Of a stretch of 64,000 nucleotides of DNA, positions 7,740 to 16,309 are shown piece by piece. This DNA comes from Paludifilum halophilum (lineage in GTDB: Bacteria; Bacillota; Bacilli; Thermoactinomycetales; DSM-45169): contig NZ_NOWF01000001.1 in the NCBI RefSeq assembly GCF_002245355.1, positions 372,001 to 436,000 of the forward strand, read 5' to 3'. A program made the translations under genes and the position numbers. Position 1 is the stretch's first letter. Each line of letters begins with the position of its first letter. Under the pieces are notes generated by a model, which was given only the letters and a program-made list of their open reading frames with translations, had not been told where the DNA came from and did no database searches.

Positions 7740-9023
7740 TTATACCCAACCGCGGAACCGGGAAGCCTCCGCCATTTTACGCACACCCACCATATAGGCG
7801 GACAAACGCATATCCACTCTGCGGTTGCGGGCTGTCTGGTAGACATTATCAAAAGCTTTTACCATAATTTCTTCCAACTTTTGTTCCACTTCTTCTTCGG
7901 ACCAATAATATCCCTGATTGTTTTGTACCCATTCGAAATAAGAAACCGTCACACCGCCGGCGCTGGCCAGTACATCGGGAACCAGCAGAATCCCCCGCTC
8001 AGACAAAATTCGGGTGGCATCCAGGGTGGTCGGTCCATTGGCCGCTTCCACGACAATATCCGCCTTGATCCGGTGAGCGTTGGCCGCCGTAATCTGGTTT
8101 TCCACTGCTGCCGGAACCAGAATATCGCAATCCAACTCAAGGAGATCCTGATTGGAGATCGTCTCTTTGAACAGATTGGTAACTGTCCCAAAGGAATCCC
8201 GCCGGTCCAGGAGATAGTCGATGTCGAGACCATCCTCATCGTAGAGAGCTCCGTAAGCGTCGGAGATGGCGATCACTTTGGCACCGACATCATTCATAAA
8301 TTTGGCCAGAAAGCTGCCGGCGTTTCCGAATCCCTGGATAACGACCCGGGCATCCTCCAAGGATAGATCCCGCGTTTTGGCAGCCTCGCGGATCATGATC
8401 GTGACCCCTTTGGCTGTAGCGGTTTCCCGCCCTCGGGAGCCGCCCAACACCAAGGGTTTTCCCGTGATGAATCCCGGTGAATCAAATTCCCGGATTCGAC
8501 TGTATTCATCCATCATCCAAGCCATAATCTGTGAGTTGGTAAATACGTCGGGAGCGGGGATATCTTTCGTCGGTCCGACGATCTGACTGATCGCTCGCAC
8601 ATAGCCCCGGGAGAGGCGCTCCAATTCCCGAAAGGACATCTGGCGAGGGTCGCAGACGATACCGCCTTTTCCTCCTCCATAAGGTAAATCGACGATCCCT
8701 GCCTTGAGACTCATCCAGATTGAAAGCGCCTTCACTTCGCTCTCTGTAACGCCCGGATGAAACCGGACTCCCCCTTTGGTGGGACCGACGGCGTCGTTAT
8801 GCTGCGCCCGGTAACCGGTGAATACTCTCACCGAACCGTCATCCATCCGGATGGGAACCCGAACATGCATCATCCGCATCGGTTCTTTCAACAGCTCAAA
8901 AACGGGTTCGGGATACCCCAGTTTATCCAGGGCCTTCTTGATCACCGTCTGCGTCGAAACGAGGACGTCCAGGTTTTCCTTCATCTGTTTATCTCGACTC
9001 GAAGTATCGGACTTTTGTACCAT
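7740..9023 (-). CDS. gudB: NAD-specific glutamate dehydrogenase
   Basis: The enzyme converts glutamate to 2-oxoglutarate and ammonia. The 427-residue protein has the substrate segment GPTKGGVRFH, the catalytic-lysine segment PYGGGKGGI, and the NAD-binding GFGNAG motif. The start at 9023 (MVQKSDTSS) follows TGAGGTGG; a longer open frame upstream has no ribosome binding site and unlikely composition. Its position next to ypdA is the gudB position of B. subtilis, which is why I use gudB rather than rocG. Confidence 0.95.
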   Translation of the reverse strand: MVQKSDTSSRDKQMKENLDVLVSTQTVIKKALDKLGYPEPVFELLKEPMRMMHVRVPIRMDDGSVRVFTGYRAQHNDAVGPTKGGVRFHPGVTESEVKALSIWMSLKAGIVDLPYGGGKGGIVCDPRQMSFRELERLSRGYVRAISQIVGPTKDIPAPDVFTNSQIMAWMMDEYSRIREFDSPGFITGKPLVLGGSRGRETATAKGVTIMIREAAKTRDLSLEDARVVIQGFGNAGSFLAKFMNDVGAKVIAISDAYGALYDEDGLDIDYLLDRRDSFGTVTNLFKETISNQDLLELDCDILVPAAVENQITAANAHRIKADIVVEAANGPTTLDATRILSERGILLVPDVLASAGGVTVSYFEWVQNNQGYYWSEEEVEQKLEEIMVKAFDNVYQTARNRRVDMRLSAYMVGVRKMAEASRFRGWV

Positions 9024-9064
9024 CCCTGACCACCTCAAAAATAATAGTTCCCATGAATCCATTA

Positions 9065-9083
9065 CCAAGTATACACCACTTGG
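9065..9083 (-). promoter_or_regulatory. Inverted repeat upstream of gudB
   Basis: CCAAGT and ACTTGG form a dyad separated by seven bases that contains a TATACT-like -10 element on the minus strand, about 45 bases before the gudB start. No good -35 element is seen. It is a possible operator; the regulator is unknown. Confidence 0.35.
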
Positions 9084-9160
9084 CAAGAAGGTGAGAACAC
9101 TATTTCCGACATTCGGTTCCTTCCCTCTTTCTGACTTTTTTCCTCCGGGGAAGCAACCGC

Positions 9161-9166
9161 TATAAT
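9161..9166 (+). promoter_or_regulatory. Probable -10 box of the PIG-L deacetylase gene
   Basis: A perfect TATAAT lies 34 bases upstream of the ATG. The matching -35 region (TTTTCC at about 9138) is poor, so activation or a weak promoter is possible. Confidence 0.45.
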
Positions 9167-9199
9167 GGAGTAAAATCCACTGTTTCAAGGAGGCATTCG

Positions 9200-9907
9200 A
9201 TGGCCCATCACATCCTGTTTGTATATGCTCATCCCGATGACGAGACATTCAGCTGCGGCGGAACCATTGCCCGCTACGCGGAACGGCCCGACGTCCGCAT
9301 CAGTTTATATTGCGCCACCCGAGGCGAAGCCGGCAGCCCAGGCACCCCGCCCCTGTGCCGCCAAGACGAACTCGGCGCTTTCAGAGCCCGGGAATTGGAA
9401 TCCGCCGCCGGTATCCTGGGAATCGATCATGTGCTGATTCGGGACTACGGGGATAAGAAACTGAAGCGGATGCCCGAGGGGAGCCTCTCCGACGACATCG
9501 AAGGCGTGATTCACGCTTCAAAACCCGACGCCGTCATCACGTTTCCGCCCCACGGAATCTCCGGCCACCCGGATCACCAGGCAGTTCAGAAAGCCACCTT
9601 TCAAGCGATTCACCGGGTCGACCCCGATGCAAAGATCCGCTTCTATTACACCGTCATTCCGGAATCGACCGCCTCTTCCGCCTCGCCGGTTCATCGAACT
9701 CCTGACCATGAAGTAACGACCCGGATCGATGTCACCCCCTACCGGCAGACAATGATGGAGGCGCTTCAACAGCACCGAACCCAGCACGTATCCATCAAAA
9801 GAGTGTTTCCGGGGGTCCTGGCGGGAAAGTGGGAGCGACTCAGAACCACGGAATATTTTCAGGCGGTACGACCCGCCGATAGCATACCCCTAACCGAACT
9901 CCTGTAA
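9200..9907 (+). CDS. PIG-L/LmbE family deacetylase (possible bacillithiol-pathway enzyme)
   Basis: This family removes acetyl groups from N-acetylglucosaminyl conjugates in a zinc-dependent reaction. The AHPDDE motif (about residues 11-16), TRGEAG and the HPDH zinc/catalytic segment (GHPDHQAV) are all present in 235 residues, with AAGGAGG before the ATG. BshB enzymes of bacillithiol synthesis belong to this family, and YpdA (bacillithiol-disulfide reductase) is encoded nearby, so a BshB2-like role is plausible. The substrate cannot be read from the sequence. Confidence 0.85.
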   Translation: MAHHILFVYAHPDDETFSCGGTIARYAERPDVRISLYCATRGEAGSPGTPPLCRQDELGAFRARELESAAGILGIDHVLIRDYGDKKLKRMPEGSLSDDIEGVIHASKPDAVITFPPHGISGHPDHQAVQKATFQAIHRVDPDAKIRFYYTVIPESTASSASPVHRTPDHEVTTRIDVTPYRQTMMEALQQHRTQHVSIKRVFPGVLAGKWERLRTTEYFQAVRPADSIPLTELL

Positions 9908-9910
9908 ATA

Positions 9911-9950
9911 TAGAGAAACGACCGCGCCTTCACCGGCGCGATCGTTTCCT
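9911..9950. terminator. Bidirectional terminator between deacetylase gene and mecA
   Basis: The stem AAACGACCGCGCC/GGCGCGATCGTTT, with one mismatch, lies between the two convergent genes. Confidence 0.75.
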
Positions 9951-9959
9951 ATCCATCGA

Positions 9960-10553
9960 TCAGGAAAAATAATGGATGATTCGTCCGATAGCATCCTCAT
10001 TCCAGATCGTTTTTCCGTATTCGGCCAAAACGTGCTCAGTCATGGTTGAAGGTTCGCCAAACTCGGTCAGAACAGCAATCCCTTGCTGAAGGGTATTCAA
10101 CTCCATGTCCGTGTCGAGGACCAGGAAATAGCGATCCCGATAGGCGTAGACACGGCCGCCTGCACCGAGGAGATGGCGAACGGAAACAGCGGCTTGAACA
10201 AGATCTTCGAAATCATGGAACTGGAAGACGACTTGATCGCTCTCCTCCAAGGTTACTTCCAATTCATACATGTCATCGCCCTCCAACTCATCCAGATCGG
10301 CTGGATGAGGTGTACGGCCGCGAGTGACAACAACAACCATACCCTGTGCCGGAAGAGCGAATACTTCCACCGCGACGGGACCGGAGATCTCAAAGCCCAG
10401 CTCCCGATAAGCCTGATCCATCATATCGTTGAATAACTCATGGACCTTGGGAATATCCCGCCACATATCTTCTTTTTCGATTCCCCTTTCCATTAAATCG
10501 TCCAGGGATAGAAAAAAGCGAATCTTATCTCGGCTGAGTCGCTCGACACGCAT
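9960..10553 (-). CDS. mecA: Adaptor protein MecA/YpbH
   Basis: MecA-type adaptors bring substrates (in B. subtilis ComK among others) to the ClpC-ClpP protease. The protein has the N-terminal MRVERLSRDKIRFFLS substrate-binding segment (about residues 1-80) and the C-terminal ClpC-binding domain (FHDFEDLVQAA...YRDRYFLVLD). At 197 residues it has the family length. GAGGGAGGG precedes the ATG. The gudB-ypbH neighbourhood in B. subtilis makes this the YpbH position, but both paralogues have the same architecture. Confidence 0.93.
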   Translation of the reverse strand: MRVERLSRDKIRFFLSLDDLMERGIEKEDMWRDIPKVHELFNDMMDQAYRELGFEISGPVAVEVFALPAQGMVVVVTRGRTPHPADLDELEGDDMYELEVTLEESDQVVFQFHDFEDLVQAAVSVRHLLGAGGRVYAYRDRYFLVLDTDMELNTLQQGIAVLTEFGEPSTMTEHVLAEYGKTIWNEDAIGRIIHYFS

Positions 10554-10750
10554 GGTTTACCCTCCCTCGCTGGAGACCCGCACAATACAGCGTATGAGGG
10601 CACAAAACGATTCGTTACGCGGTCAGGTCTCCTTGTTCTCCTTTTTCCTGTCTTACATCCTGTGAAAACCATCATACACGATTAAACGGCGAATTGCATC
10701 CGTATTCTGTGACGAGCAACACTAAAGCCACTCGTGTGAAAGATAGCAAA

Positions 10751-10838
10751 GAAGCCTTGTGATTGAATGCGTTCTTGATCGGTCCGGGTCGGGTTCCACA
10801 CTCCGTTTCGTTATTCTTACGAGCCAAAGGTATTCCGT
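10751..10838 (+). repeat. Dispersed intergenic repeat, copy A
   Basis: The 26 bases at 10751-10776 (with GTGATTGA at 10759) align without gaps to 20332-20357 and 63156-63181. They are followed by GGGTTCCACA (10791) and a 40-base segment (10799-10838) that is the reverse complement of the corresponding segment of copy B (20381-20417). Confidence 0.75.
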
Positions 10839-10951
10839 ATGGAGCCCTCCCTGCCCAAAGGGGGTTTTTCAACGCCTCCAGGCCTGTCTGATGATTCCAT
10901 CGTTTGGTGTCAGCCCGTGGGTGGGCAGGCGTTTGCCCGCTCGCATTTTAT

Positions 10952-10989
10952 AAAAAAGGAACCCTTGGCTTGTACGAGCCGGGATTCCC
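10952..10989 (-). terminator. Terminator of the tRNA operon
   Basis: On the minus strand the stem GGGAATCCC...GGGTTCC, with an inner GGC/GCC pair, is followed by TTTTTT, 25 bases past tRNA-Cys. Confidence 0.75.
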
Positions 10990-11013
10990 GTCGGTCGGTT
11001 ATAGAAGCAGTGT

Positions 11014-11087
11014 TGGAGGGGGCACCCGGATTCGAACCGGGGATGAGGGATTTGCAGTCCCGTGCCTTACCGCTTGGCTATGCCCCC
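11014..11087 (-). tRNA. tRNA-Cys (GCA)
   Basis: A 74-base cloverleaf on the minus strand. It has acceptor GGGGGCA/TGCCCCC, D-arm AGCCAAGCGG, anticodon loop CTGCAAA (anticodon GCA), T-arm GGTTCGAATCC and an encoded CCA. It is the last gene of a three-tRNA operon. Confidence 0.97.
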
Positions 11088-11147
11088 CGAGCGGGACCGT
11101 GCAGGGCGGCAGGAATCGTATCCGCACCGTCCCGCAGAAACGAAAAA

Positions 11148-11239
11148 TGGCGGAGAGAGCGGGATTCGAACCCGCGCGGGGCAAGACGCCCCCTAACGGT
11201 TTAGCAAACCGTCCCCTTCGGCCTCTTGGGTATCTCTCC
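11148..11239 (-). tRNA. tRNA-Ser (GCU)
   Basis: A 92-base class II tRNA on the minus strand. It has acceptor GGAGAGA/TCTCTCC, anticodon loop TTGCTAA (GCU), a long variable arm, the T-arm GGTTCGAATCC, discriminator base G and encoded CCA. It reads AGC/AGU codons. Its anticodon and G discriminator match the specifier AGC and the UGGC bulge of the T-box leader at 16.3-16.6 kb. Confidence 0.97.
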
Positions 11240-11259
11240 GCGTGATCACTATATGATTA

Positions 11260-11352
11260 TGGCGGAGAGGGAGGGATTCGAACCCTCGAGACGGTGATTA
11301 CCGCCTACACGATTTCCAATCGTGCTCCTTCGACCAGCTCGGACACCTCTCC
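11260..11352 (-). tRNA. tRNA-Ser (GGA)
   Basis: A 93-base class II tRNA on the minus strand with acceptor GGAGAGG/CCTCTCC, anticodon loop TTGGAAA (GGA), a long variable arm and encoded CCA. It is the first gene of the operon, 17 bases downstream of the promoter -10 box. Confidence 0.97.
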
Positions 11353-11368
11353 AAAAGCAACACTTTAA

Positions 11369-11398
11369 ATAATAGTATACACGGCATACCGATGTCAA
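11369..11398 (-). promoter_or_regulatory. Promoter of the tRNA operon
   Basis: On the minus strand TTGACA (11393-11398) and TATTAT (11369-11374) are separated by 18 bases, just upstream of tRNA-Ser(GGA). Confidence 0.75.
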
Positions 11399-11433
11399 GG
11401 TACAAACAGACACCTTTTTCCGCTTATTTTCCT

Positions 11434-11835
11434 TTAACGAAGTCCGCTGCGGAAGATTTCTTTGTGTTTCGCACGCCAGAGAAGGATTTCGCGAAGGATG
11501 AAAACAGACGTAAAAACCGCCGTATGAACCAATAGGACCTTTGCAAAAAAGCCGATACAAACCACAGTAAAAAGCACAGGGCAGACACAAGCCCACCGCC
11601 GCCTGTCCCGCCACCGACCGGGAAGGTCCAATCCCCTGGCCACCGACCGGATGGTCACCCGGGATAACAACAGACAGCTGAGGGCAAGAAGCCCGACAGA
11701 GGTCAGGTATTCCAGAGAAAAAACTTGCCACCAAACGGAGTTCCCTCGCCCTTCGATGCTCTCTGGAAATAAAGTCAGCGCGAAAGCTCCCAAACACCCG
11801 GCCGCGGCGGCCCAAATCCAAAGTTTGAGCAGCAT
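11434..11835 (-). CDS. Uncharacterised membrane protein
   Basis: A 133-residue protein with about four hydrophobic segments (about residues 3-21, 37-60, 84-101 and 103-118) and a basic loop (RDRRR) between the second and third. The ATG has GGGAGGG upstream. I do not recognise a family. A frame in another phase over the same DNA (11249-11854) runs through a tRNA gene and was discarded. Orientation matches the CPBP protease gene 86 bases upstream, so the two may be co-transcribed. Confidence 0.65.
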   Translation of the reverse strand: MLLKLWIWAAAAGCLGAFALTLFPESIEGRGNSVWWQVFSLEYLTSVGLLALSCLLLSRVTIRSVARGLDLPGRWRDRRRWACVCPVLFTVVCIGFFAKVLLVHTAVFTSVFILREILLWRAKHKEIFRSGLR

Positions 11836-11921
11836 GTTTTCCCTCCCGCTGCATATCGGTCTTTATCTATGTATATCCGAACCTATAGAAAGAATGAAGG
11901 GGAATATGCCGGAAAAAACGC

Positions 11922-12524
11922 TCACACCATCCTCCCCTTCCGGATCATCATTCCCATGACAAAATCCACGGTAAAATGACACGAGATCGCCGGTGCCAAC
12001 ACCCCTGTCACCTCTACCATTCCCCCTAACAGAAGGCTGACAGCGACCAGCATCGTCATCAGCATCCATTTTTTCCAATACCGGAAATGAATGGCCGCAA
12101 ACAGGAGGGTTGCACCAACGACACCCAACCCATGTTGCAATGCTCCCCGAAAAAGGACTTCCTCCGCCACCGCCGCCAAAGCGGATATTCCGAAAATATG
12201 AGGGAGGGACAATCTGTTGAACAGAAGACGGTTGATCCCGCCGTCATCCAACCATTCTGCCGGAACCACCCGGCTCAGCAACCATTCGACACCCACCACC
12301 GCCAAACCGACTCCCACCCCCAACCACCACCCATGCCATGGTCCGAAACCGAACAGGTCGATTTGAAGGCGTCCCTGCATCCAGAGCAACCCGAAGCCCA
12401 GCACGAGCAGAATCCCTTGAGTCAAGTAGAGATTCCACAACAACAGGCGTTGATCCCACTCCGGTGAATTTCCGTCGGCCCGACTCTCTCCGCTTTCCGC
12501 CTTGAACCCCTTTTGGTCTTCCAT
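11922..12524 (-). CDS. CPBP (CAAX/Abi) family intramembrane metalloprotease
   Basis: This family cleaves or processes membrane-associated substrates with glutamate-based catalysis. Three motifs are visible: EEVLFRG (about residue 121), FAAIHF (about 142) and the C-terminal HFTVDF. The 200-residue protein has five to six hydrophobic segments. B. subtilis YpbD, encoded next to fer, is of this family, and fer is divergent here at 12662, so this is probably the YpbD equivalent. The substrate is unknown. Confidence 0.88.
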   Translation of the reverse strand: MEDQKGFKAESGESRADGNSPEWDQRLLLWNLYLTQGILLVLGFGLLWMQGRLQIDLFGFGPWHGWWLGVGVGLAVVGVEWLLSRVVPAEWLDDGGINRLLFNRLSLPHIFGISALAAVAEEVLFRGALQHGLGVVGATLLFAAIHFRYWKKWMLMTMLVAVSLLLGGMVEVTGVLAPAISCHFTVDFVMGMMIRKGRMV

Positions 12525-12578
12525 CTTCAGCCTCCTCTACAAGCAGGCGACACCGCCTGTGGTTCAACCGGTTTTCAC

Positions 12579-12607
12579 TTGCAAATCTCAAACACTCGTT
12601 CTAAAAT
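12579..12607 (+). promoter_or_regulatory. Promoter of fer
   Basis: TTGCAA (12579-12584) and TAAAAT (12602-12607) are spaced by 17 bases, 55 bases upstream of the ferredoxin start. Confidence 0.65.
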
Positions 12608-12616
12608 GAGGTTTGA

Positions 12617-12871
<255 letters not shown>

Positions 12872-12875
12872 AGCA

Positions 12876-12905
12876 AAAGCTGCTCCTCGAGAGCAGCTTT
12901 TTTAG
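12876..12905. terminator. Terminator between fer and the rhodanese gene
   Basis: The stem AAAGCTGCTC/GAGCAGCTTT with a CTCGA loop is followed by Ts on the plus strand. Confidence 0.85.
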
Positions 12906-13249
12906 TTCCGGCCGGAGGATAAATCCCCCTCTTCCAGATAGAGACTGACCTCCGCCAAACCGCCGTCTACGTTGACGACCCTTTGAAATCCCTGTCCGTA
13001 GAGCAGATGAACAGCATGGACACTGCGCACTCCATGAGCGCATAGGACATATAAATTTTTTTCCCGGCTCAGACGGCCCAGTTCGAAAGGAAGTCTTTGC
13101 AAAGGAATCAATAATGCCTCTTTCAGGTGATAAACCTGCCATTCCTCTTCCTCCCGAACATCCAACACGAGAGCATCGTTCAACTGTCCTTCCCGATATT
13201 TTTTTGCAAATGCCTCCGCACGGATGCGGTCATTCTCTTCTTCATTCAT
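12902..13249 (-). CDS. Rhodanese-like domain protein
   Basis: A single rhodanese (sulfurtransferase) domain. The active-site loop is CAHGVRS, with the persulfide-forming Cys at about residue 71 counted from ATG 13249, and the ALVLDVREEEEW motif lies in the N-terminal half. I choose the ATG at 13249 (MNEEENDRIRAEAF) with AAGGTGG upstream. A longer frame to 13315 would begin with sequence unlike the family, though a strong AAAGGAGG lies about 50 bases upstream, so the start is not certain. The sulfur acceptor is unknown. Confidence 0.85.
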   Translation of the reverse strand: MNEEENDRIRAEAFAKKYREGQLNDALVLDVREEEEWQVYHLKEALLIPLQRLPFELGRLSREKNLYVLCAHGVRSVHAVHLLYGQGFQRVVNVDGGLAEVSLYLEEGDLSSGRN

Positions 13250-13380
13250 GATAACGGATCCACCTTGTCCGCATTGCAGAAAGGACCCTTCCTCCTTTCT
13301 CCATCTCGTCTTCATCCATTCTTCGTTGATATTGTATCACGCCAAACTCTGCGGACCCACCCTTCGAAAAACTTCCATAA

Positions 13381-13409
13381 TTGATTCCGCGGACAAAAGC
13401 GAATACAAT
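13381..13409 (+). promoter_or_regulatory. Promoter of ppa
   Basis: TTGATT (13381-13386) and TACAAT (13404-13409) are 17 bases apart, 61 bases before the ppa start. Confidence 0.65.
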
Positions 13410-13469
13410 GTTGGGTAGAATCAGCCCCGTCGGGGTGGATACATACCGAAAATCAAGGAGGTTCCTGCC

Positions 13470-13967
13470 ATGGCCCAAAACGAGCTGGTCGTCGACGCAT
13501 TCATCGAGATTCCCACCGGCAGTCAAAACAAGTACGAATATGACAAAGAGGAAGGCGTTTTCCGGCTGGACCGGGTTCTCTACTCCCCGATGCACTATCC
13601 GACAGAGTACGGTTATCTGGACAAAACCCTGGCGGAGGACGGTGATCCTCTGGACATTCTCGTCTTGACCACCTTCCCCACCTTCCCCGGTTGCGTCATT
13701 CAGTCCCGTGTCATCGGAGTCCTGCTGATGGCGGATGACAAGGGTCAGGACGAAAAGCTGCTGGGGGTTCCCGTAGATGATCCCCGCTGGGACGGAGTCC
13801 ACAGCCTGAATGACATTCCCTCCCACACATTGAGAGAAATCGAACACTTCTTCCAGGTGTATAAAGACCTGGAGAACAAGGAAACCCGTATCGAAGGATG
13901 GAAAGATGCCGATGTGGCGGCAAACCTTTACGAAGACTGCATCAAACGCCATCAACAAAAAGGATAA
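13470..13967 (+). CDS. ppa: Inorganic pyrophosphatase, family I
   Basis: The enzyme hydrolyses pyrophosphate in the cytoplasm. The 165-residue protein has the family I motifs: IEIPTGSQNKYEYD, YPTEYGYLDKT and the metal-binding DGDPLDILVL, followed by GVPVDDPRW. AAGGAGG lies eight bases before the ATG. Many Bacilli carry only the family II enzyme (PpaC), so a family I enzyme is a small lineage marker. Confidence 0.96.
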   Translation: MAQNELVVDAFIEIPTGSQNKYEYDKEEGVFRLDRVLYSPMHYPTEYGYLDKTLAEDGDPLDILVLTTFPTFPGCVIQSRVIGVLLMADDKGQDEKLLGVPVDDPRWDGVHSLNDIPSHTLREIEHFFQVYKDLENKETRIEGWKDADVAANLYEDCIKRHQQKG

Positions 13968-13977
13968 GCGCAAAACA

Positions 13978-14018
13978 AAAAGGGCAGCGGAACCGGCAAA
14001 AGCTCCGCTGCCCTTTTT
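13978..14018. terminator. Terminator between ppa and the helicase gene
   Basis: The stem AAAGGGCAGCGGA/TCCGCTGCCCTTT is followed by further Ts. It is usable for both convergent genes. Confidence 0.9.
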
Positions 14019-14037
14019 TGTTCCAGTCCAGGCGGCG

Positions 14038-16191
14038 TCACAACGCACCGGAATCCTCCGGGTGCAGCAACCCCAACTGCCGCGACAGTTCATAGTGAAG
14101 GGTGTGGGTTCCGTCGGTAAATCGGAGGTGAACTTTCCTTCCGGGGGTCGCTCCCTGAAGCATTTCAATGCGGATCACTTCCCCGCGCCCCCACTTATTG
14201 TGCCGAAGGACGGTTCCATGGGTTAAACCCTCTTCTCGAAAGCGCAGATGAGGCTGGTCTGAAGACGGGCGACCCGCCGCCGCTGCCGGCGGTGACATGG
14301 AAACGGCTTCCTTTTCTCGGGCCGACTCTTGCCGGCCATGATCATAACCGATTTCCCGCAGGAAAGGAGACGGGCCGACCCGTCGCCCCTGTCGGGTCTG
14401 GCTGATAGAGAGAACCAACTCCCGGCGGGCTCGGGTCATTCCCACATACAGAAGCCTTCGCTCCTCTTCCCAGGCGGCATTTTTTCGCTGTTCCGGTACC
14501 TGCAGACTCCGCCGATGAGGGAGTACCATGGCGTGAAGACCGATCAGAAACACACGATCAAACTCCAGCCCCTTCGCCCTGTGAAACGTCATCAACCGTA
14601 CCTGGGGGCGGGACCGCTGTTCCCGAACCACTCGTTCCACCTCTTGGGCATGGGCCAACAAAGCCGGTCCGTCAGCGTATGATGCGGCGGCGACAGATAA
14701 TTCCTCCACCGGTTCTCTGAGTGCGGAACCATCGATTCCCAGATCTTCGGAACAGGCGGTCAAGAAACGATCATAGCCGATCTGATGCCGGATCCGGTCC
14801 ACCGCCTCCCGGGCCGATATCCCTCGGAGGGATTCCACGTCCTGCGCCAACCGGCTCAAGTATTTTCGCTTATAGGGTTCGAAGTTCTTCATCCTCGGGA
14901 GAACCTTCAGAAGCGGATCATTACCCTTCCGAGAAAGCATCCATGCTTCATCCAGCCAGTCTTCACCGAACAGATATCTTTTCGGCTTATTGATGATACG
15001 GACCAGAGAATCCAGATCGTCGGGATCCTCCGCCAATTTTAAATAAGCCAAGACATCCATCACCTGCCAGCGGCGATAAAAGGAAGCGTCTCCGGGGGCG
15101 ACTGAAAAAGGGATCTTTTCCCGAACCAGGACGTCGATGACGGCACGGGCCTGGGTGGACGTCCGGTAAAGAACCGCTGTTTCCATTCCGTCCCGGAGGG
15201 CTGACCGGATTTGCTCCGCTTCCTCCTCTTCATCCCCCGGCTCCATCCACTGCGGATCCGGTCCTCGCCGGTCGGTCCCCGACAGTTGTTTATCCCGACG
15301 ATGGCGATTGTTCCGGATTAATCGCTGACCGAGGCGGATGACTTCCTCCGTTGACCGGTAATTGGTGGAGAGAATCACCCGTCGACATCCGGGAAAGCGC
15401 TCCTCCAACCCGAGAAGATACCCCGGATCGCTTCCCCGGAAGCCATAGATCGACTGATCGTCATCCCCCACGGCAAACAACGCCCCTTCTTCAGGAAGAA
15501 GCAGTCGAAGAGATTCAAACTGAACGCGATTGATATCCTGAAACTCATCCACTAATATATGTAAAAAACGATTCCGTTGCGGATGGGAAGTCGACAGACG
15601 GCGAAGGCGGGCCCAAAAGGCGAGCAAAATATCGTCATAATCCCAACTTTCCCGTTCCTGCTTGGCCTTCTCATACTCCTGAAACACCCGGCGAAAAGCG
15701 ATATTTTTCTCCTTTTTCACCTTCATGTATTCCGGCAGAATACCGTTTCCCTTACAGTACCCGATTTGCCCCAGGGTACTGGTCACCGCTTCCTCATCCG
15801 CAGGGCGGTCCAAGGCCTCAAGTCGTCGACGAATCAGCTGGTGCTGCTCAAATTCTTTCAACAGGGGAGGAAGCTTCAAGCCTTGTCCGGCCAACAGACG
15901 GAGGAAGATGGAATGAAATGTTCCGATCGTCAAACCGGTCATGCTTTCCCCTAACTCCCGCACCAGCCGATTCTCCATCTCCCCGGCCGCCGCCCGGGTA
16001 AACGTGACCACCATCATCTTCTCCTTGGGAATCCCTTGCCCGATTAAGTACTGTACGCGACGGGTCAACACGGTTGTCTTTCCGCTTCCGGGTCCGGCAT
16101 AGACCGCCACCGAACCTCCGGCCGCCGTAACGGCTTCCCGTTGGCTCGGATTGAGACCGGCCGCCGGATCCCGGACACCGGTTATATGCAT
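14038..16191 (-). CDS. UvrD/PcrA-like superfamily 1 DNA helicase
   Basis: A 717-residue ATP-dependent 3'-5' helicase. Visible motifs in order are: the Q-motif LNPSQREAV, the Walker A GPGSGKT (33-39), TFTRAAAGEM, the Walker B DEFQD with VGDDDQSIYGFRG, NYRST, TFHRAKGLEFDRVF and the motif VI-like YVGMTRAR. The C-terminus (HNKWGRGEVIRI) resembles the small beta domain of PcrA. It is shorter than typical PcrA or UvrD, and I cannot tell which repair pathway it serves. It is transcribed divergently from the T-box operon. Confidence 0.93.
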   Translation of the reverse strand: MHITGVRDPAAGLNPSQREAVTAAGGSVAVYAGPGSGKTTVLTRRVQYLIGQGIPKEKMMVVTFTRAAAGEMENRLVRELGESMTGLTIGTFHSIFLRLLAGQGLKLPPLLKEFEQHQLIRRRLEALDRPADEEAVTSTLGQIGYCKGNGILPEYMKVKKEKNIAFRRVFQEYEKAKQERESWDYDDILLAFWARLRRLSTSHPQRNRFLHILVDEFQDINRVQFESLRLLLPEEGALFAVGDDDQSIYGFRGSDPGYLLGLEERFPGCRRVILSTNYRSTEEVIRLGQRLIRNNRHRRDKQLSGTDRRGPDPQWMEPGDEEEEAEQIRSALRDGMETAVLYRTSTQARAVIDVLVREKIPFSVAPGDASFYRRWQVMDVLAYLKLAEDPDDLDSLVRIINKPKRYLFGEDWLDEAWMLSRKGNDPLLKVLPRMKNFEPYKRKYLSRLAQDVESLRGISAREAVDRIRHQIGYDRFLTACSEDLGIDGSALREPVEELSVAAASYADGPALLAHAQEVERVVREQRSRPQVRLMTFHRAKGLEFDRVFLIGLHAMVLPHRRSLQVPEQRKNAAWEEERRLLYVGMTRARRELVLSISQTRQGRRVGPSPFLREIGYDHGRQESAREKEAVSMSPPAAAAGRPSSDQPHLRFREEGLTHGTVLRHNKWGRGEVIRIEMLQGATPGRKVHLRFTDGTHTLHYELSRQLGLLHPEDSGAL

Positions 16192-16277
16192 GAAACCTCC
16201 CCTCTCTACCTATCGATCTTTTCATGGTATCACACCCCATCGGATCACGAACAAGATCTTTCACTCGACTTCCCCTG

Positions 16278-16306
16278 TTGACACCCCTACTTTACCGTGT
16301 TAGAGT
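16278..16306 (+). promoter_or_regulatory. Promoter of the serine T-box operon
   Basis: TTGACA (16278-16283) and TAGAGT (16301-16306) are separated by 17 bases, directly upstream of the T-box leader. Confidence 0.65.
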
Positions 16307-16309
16307 AAT

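Larger units (their letters stand above)
10554..11013. other. Intergenic region between mecA and the tRNA operon
   Basis: I see no convincing gene here. It holds a possible mecA promoter on the minus strand (ATGCAA-17-TATGAT around 10,670-10,700), one copy of the dispersed repeat (10751-10838) and the tRNA-operon terminator (10952-10989). Confidence 0.6.

Noticed and set aside
9023-9248. N-terminal extension of gudB
   Set aside because: The extra 75 residues have no ribosome binding site, overlap the divergent promoter and do not match the family; the start at 9023 has one.
10839-11245. Plus-strand frames over the tRNA genes
   Set aside because: They are produced by the GC-rich tRNA sequences and have no start signals.
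11249-11854. 201-residue minus-strand frame
   Set aside because: It runs through tRNA-Ser(GGA) and its promoter; the 133-residue frame in another phase has the ribosome binding site and regular membrane-protein pattern.
13249-13315. A ten-codon reading frame overlapping the rhodanese start as a leader peptide
   Set aside because: The strong AAAGGAGG is too far (16 bases) from its ATG and no regulatory structure is visible.
13242-14168. 308-residue minus-strand frame across the ppa gene
   Set aside because: It covers the well-supported pyrophosphatase gene on the other strand, along with its promoter and terminator.
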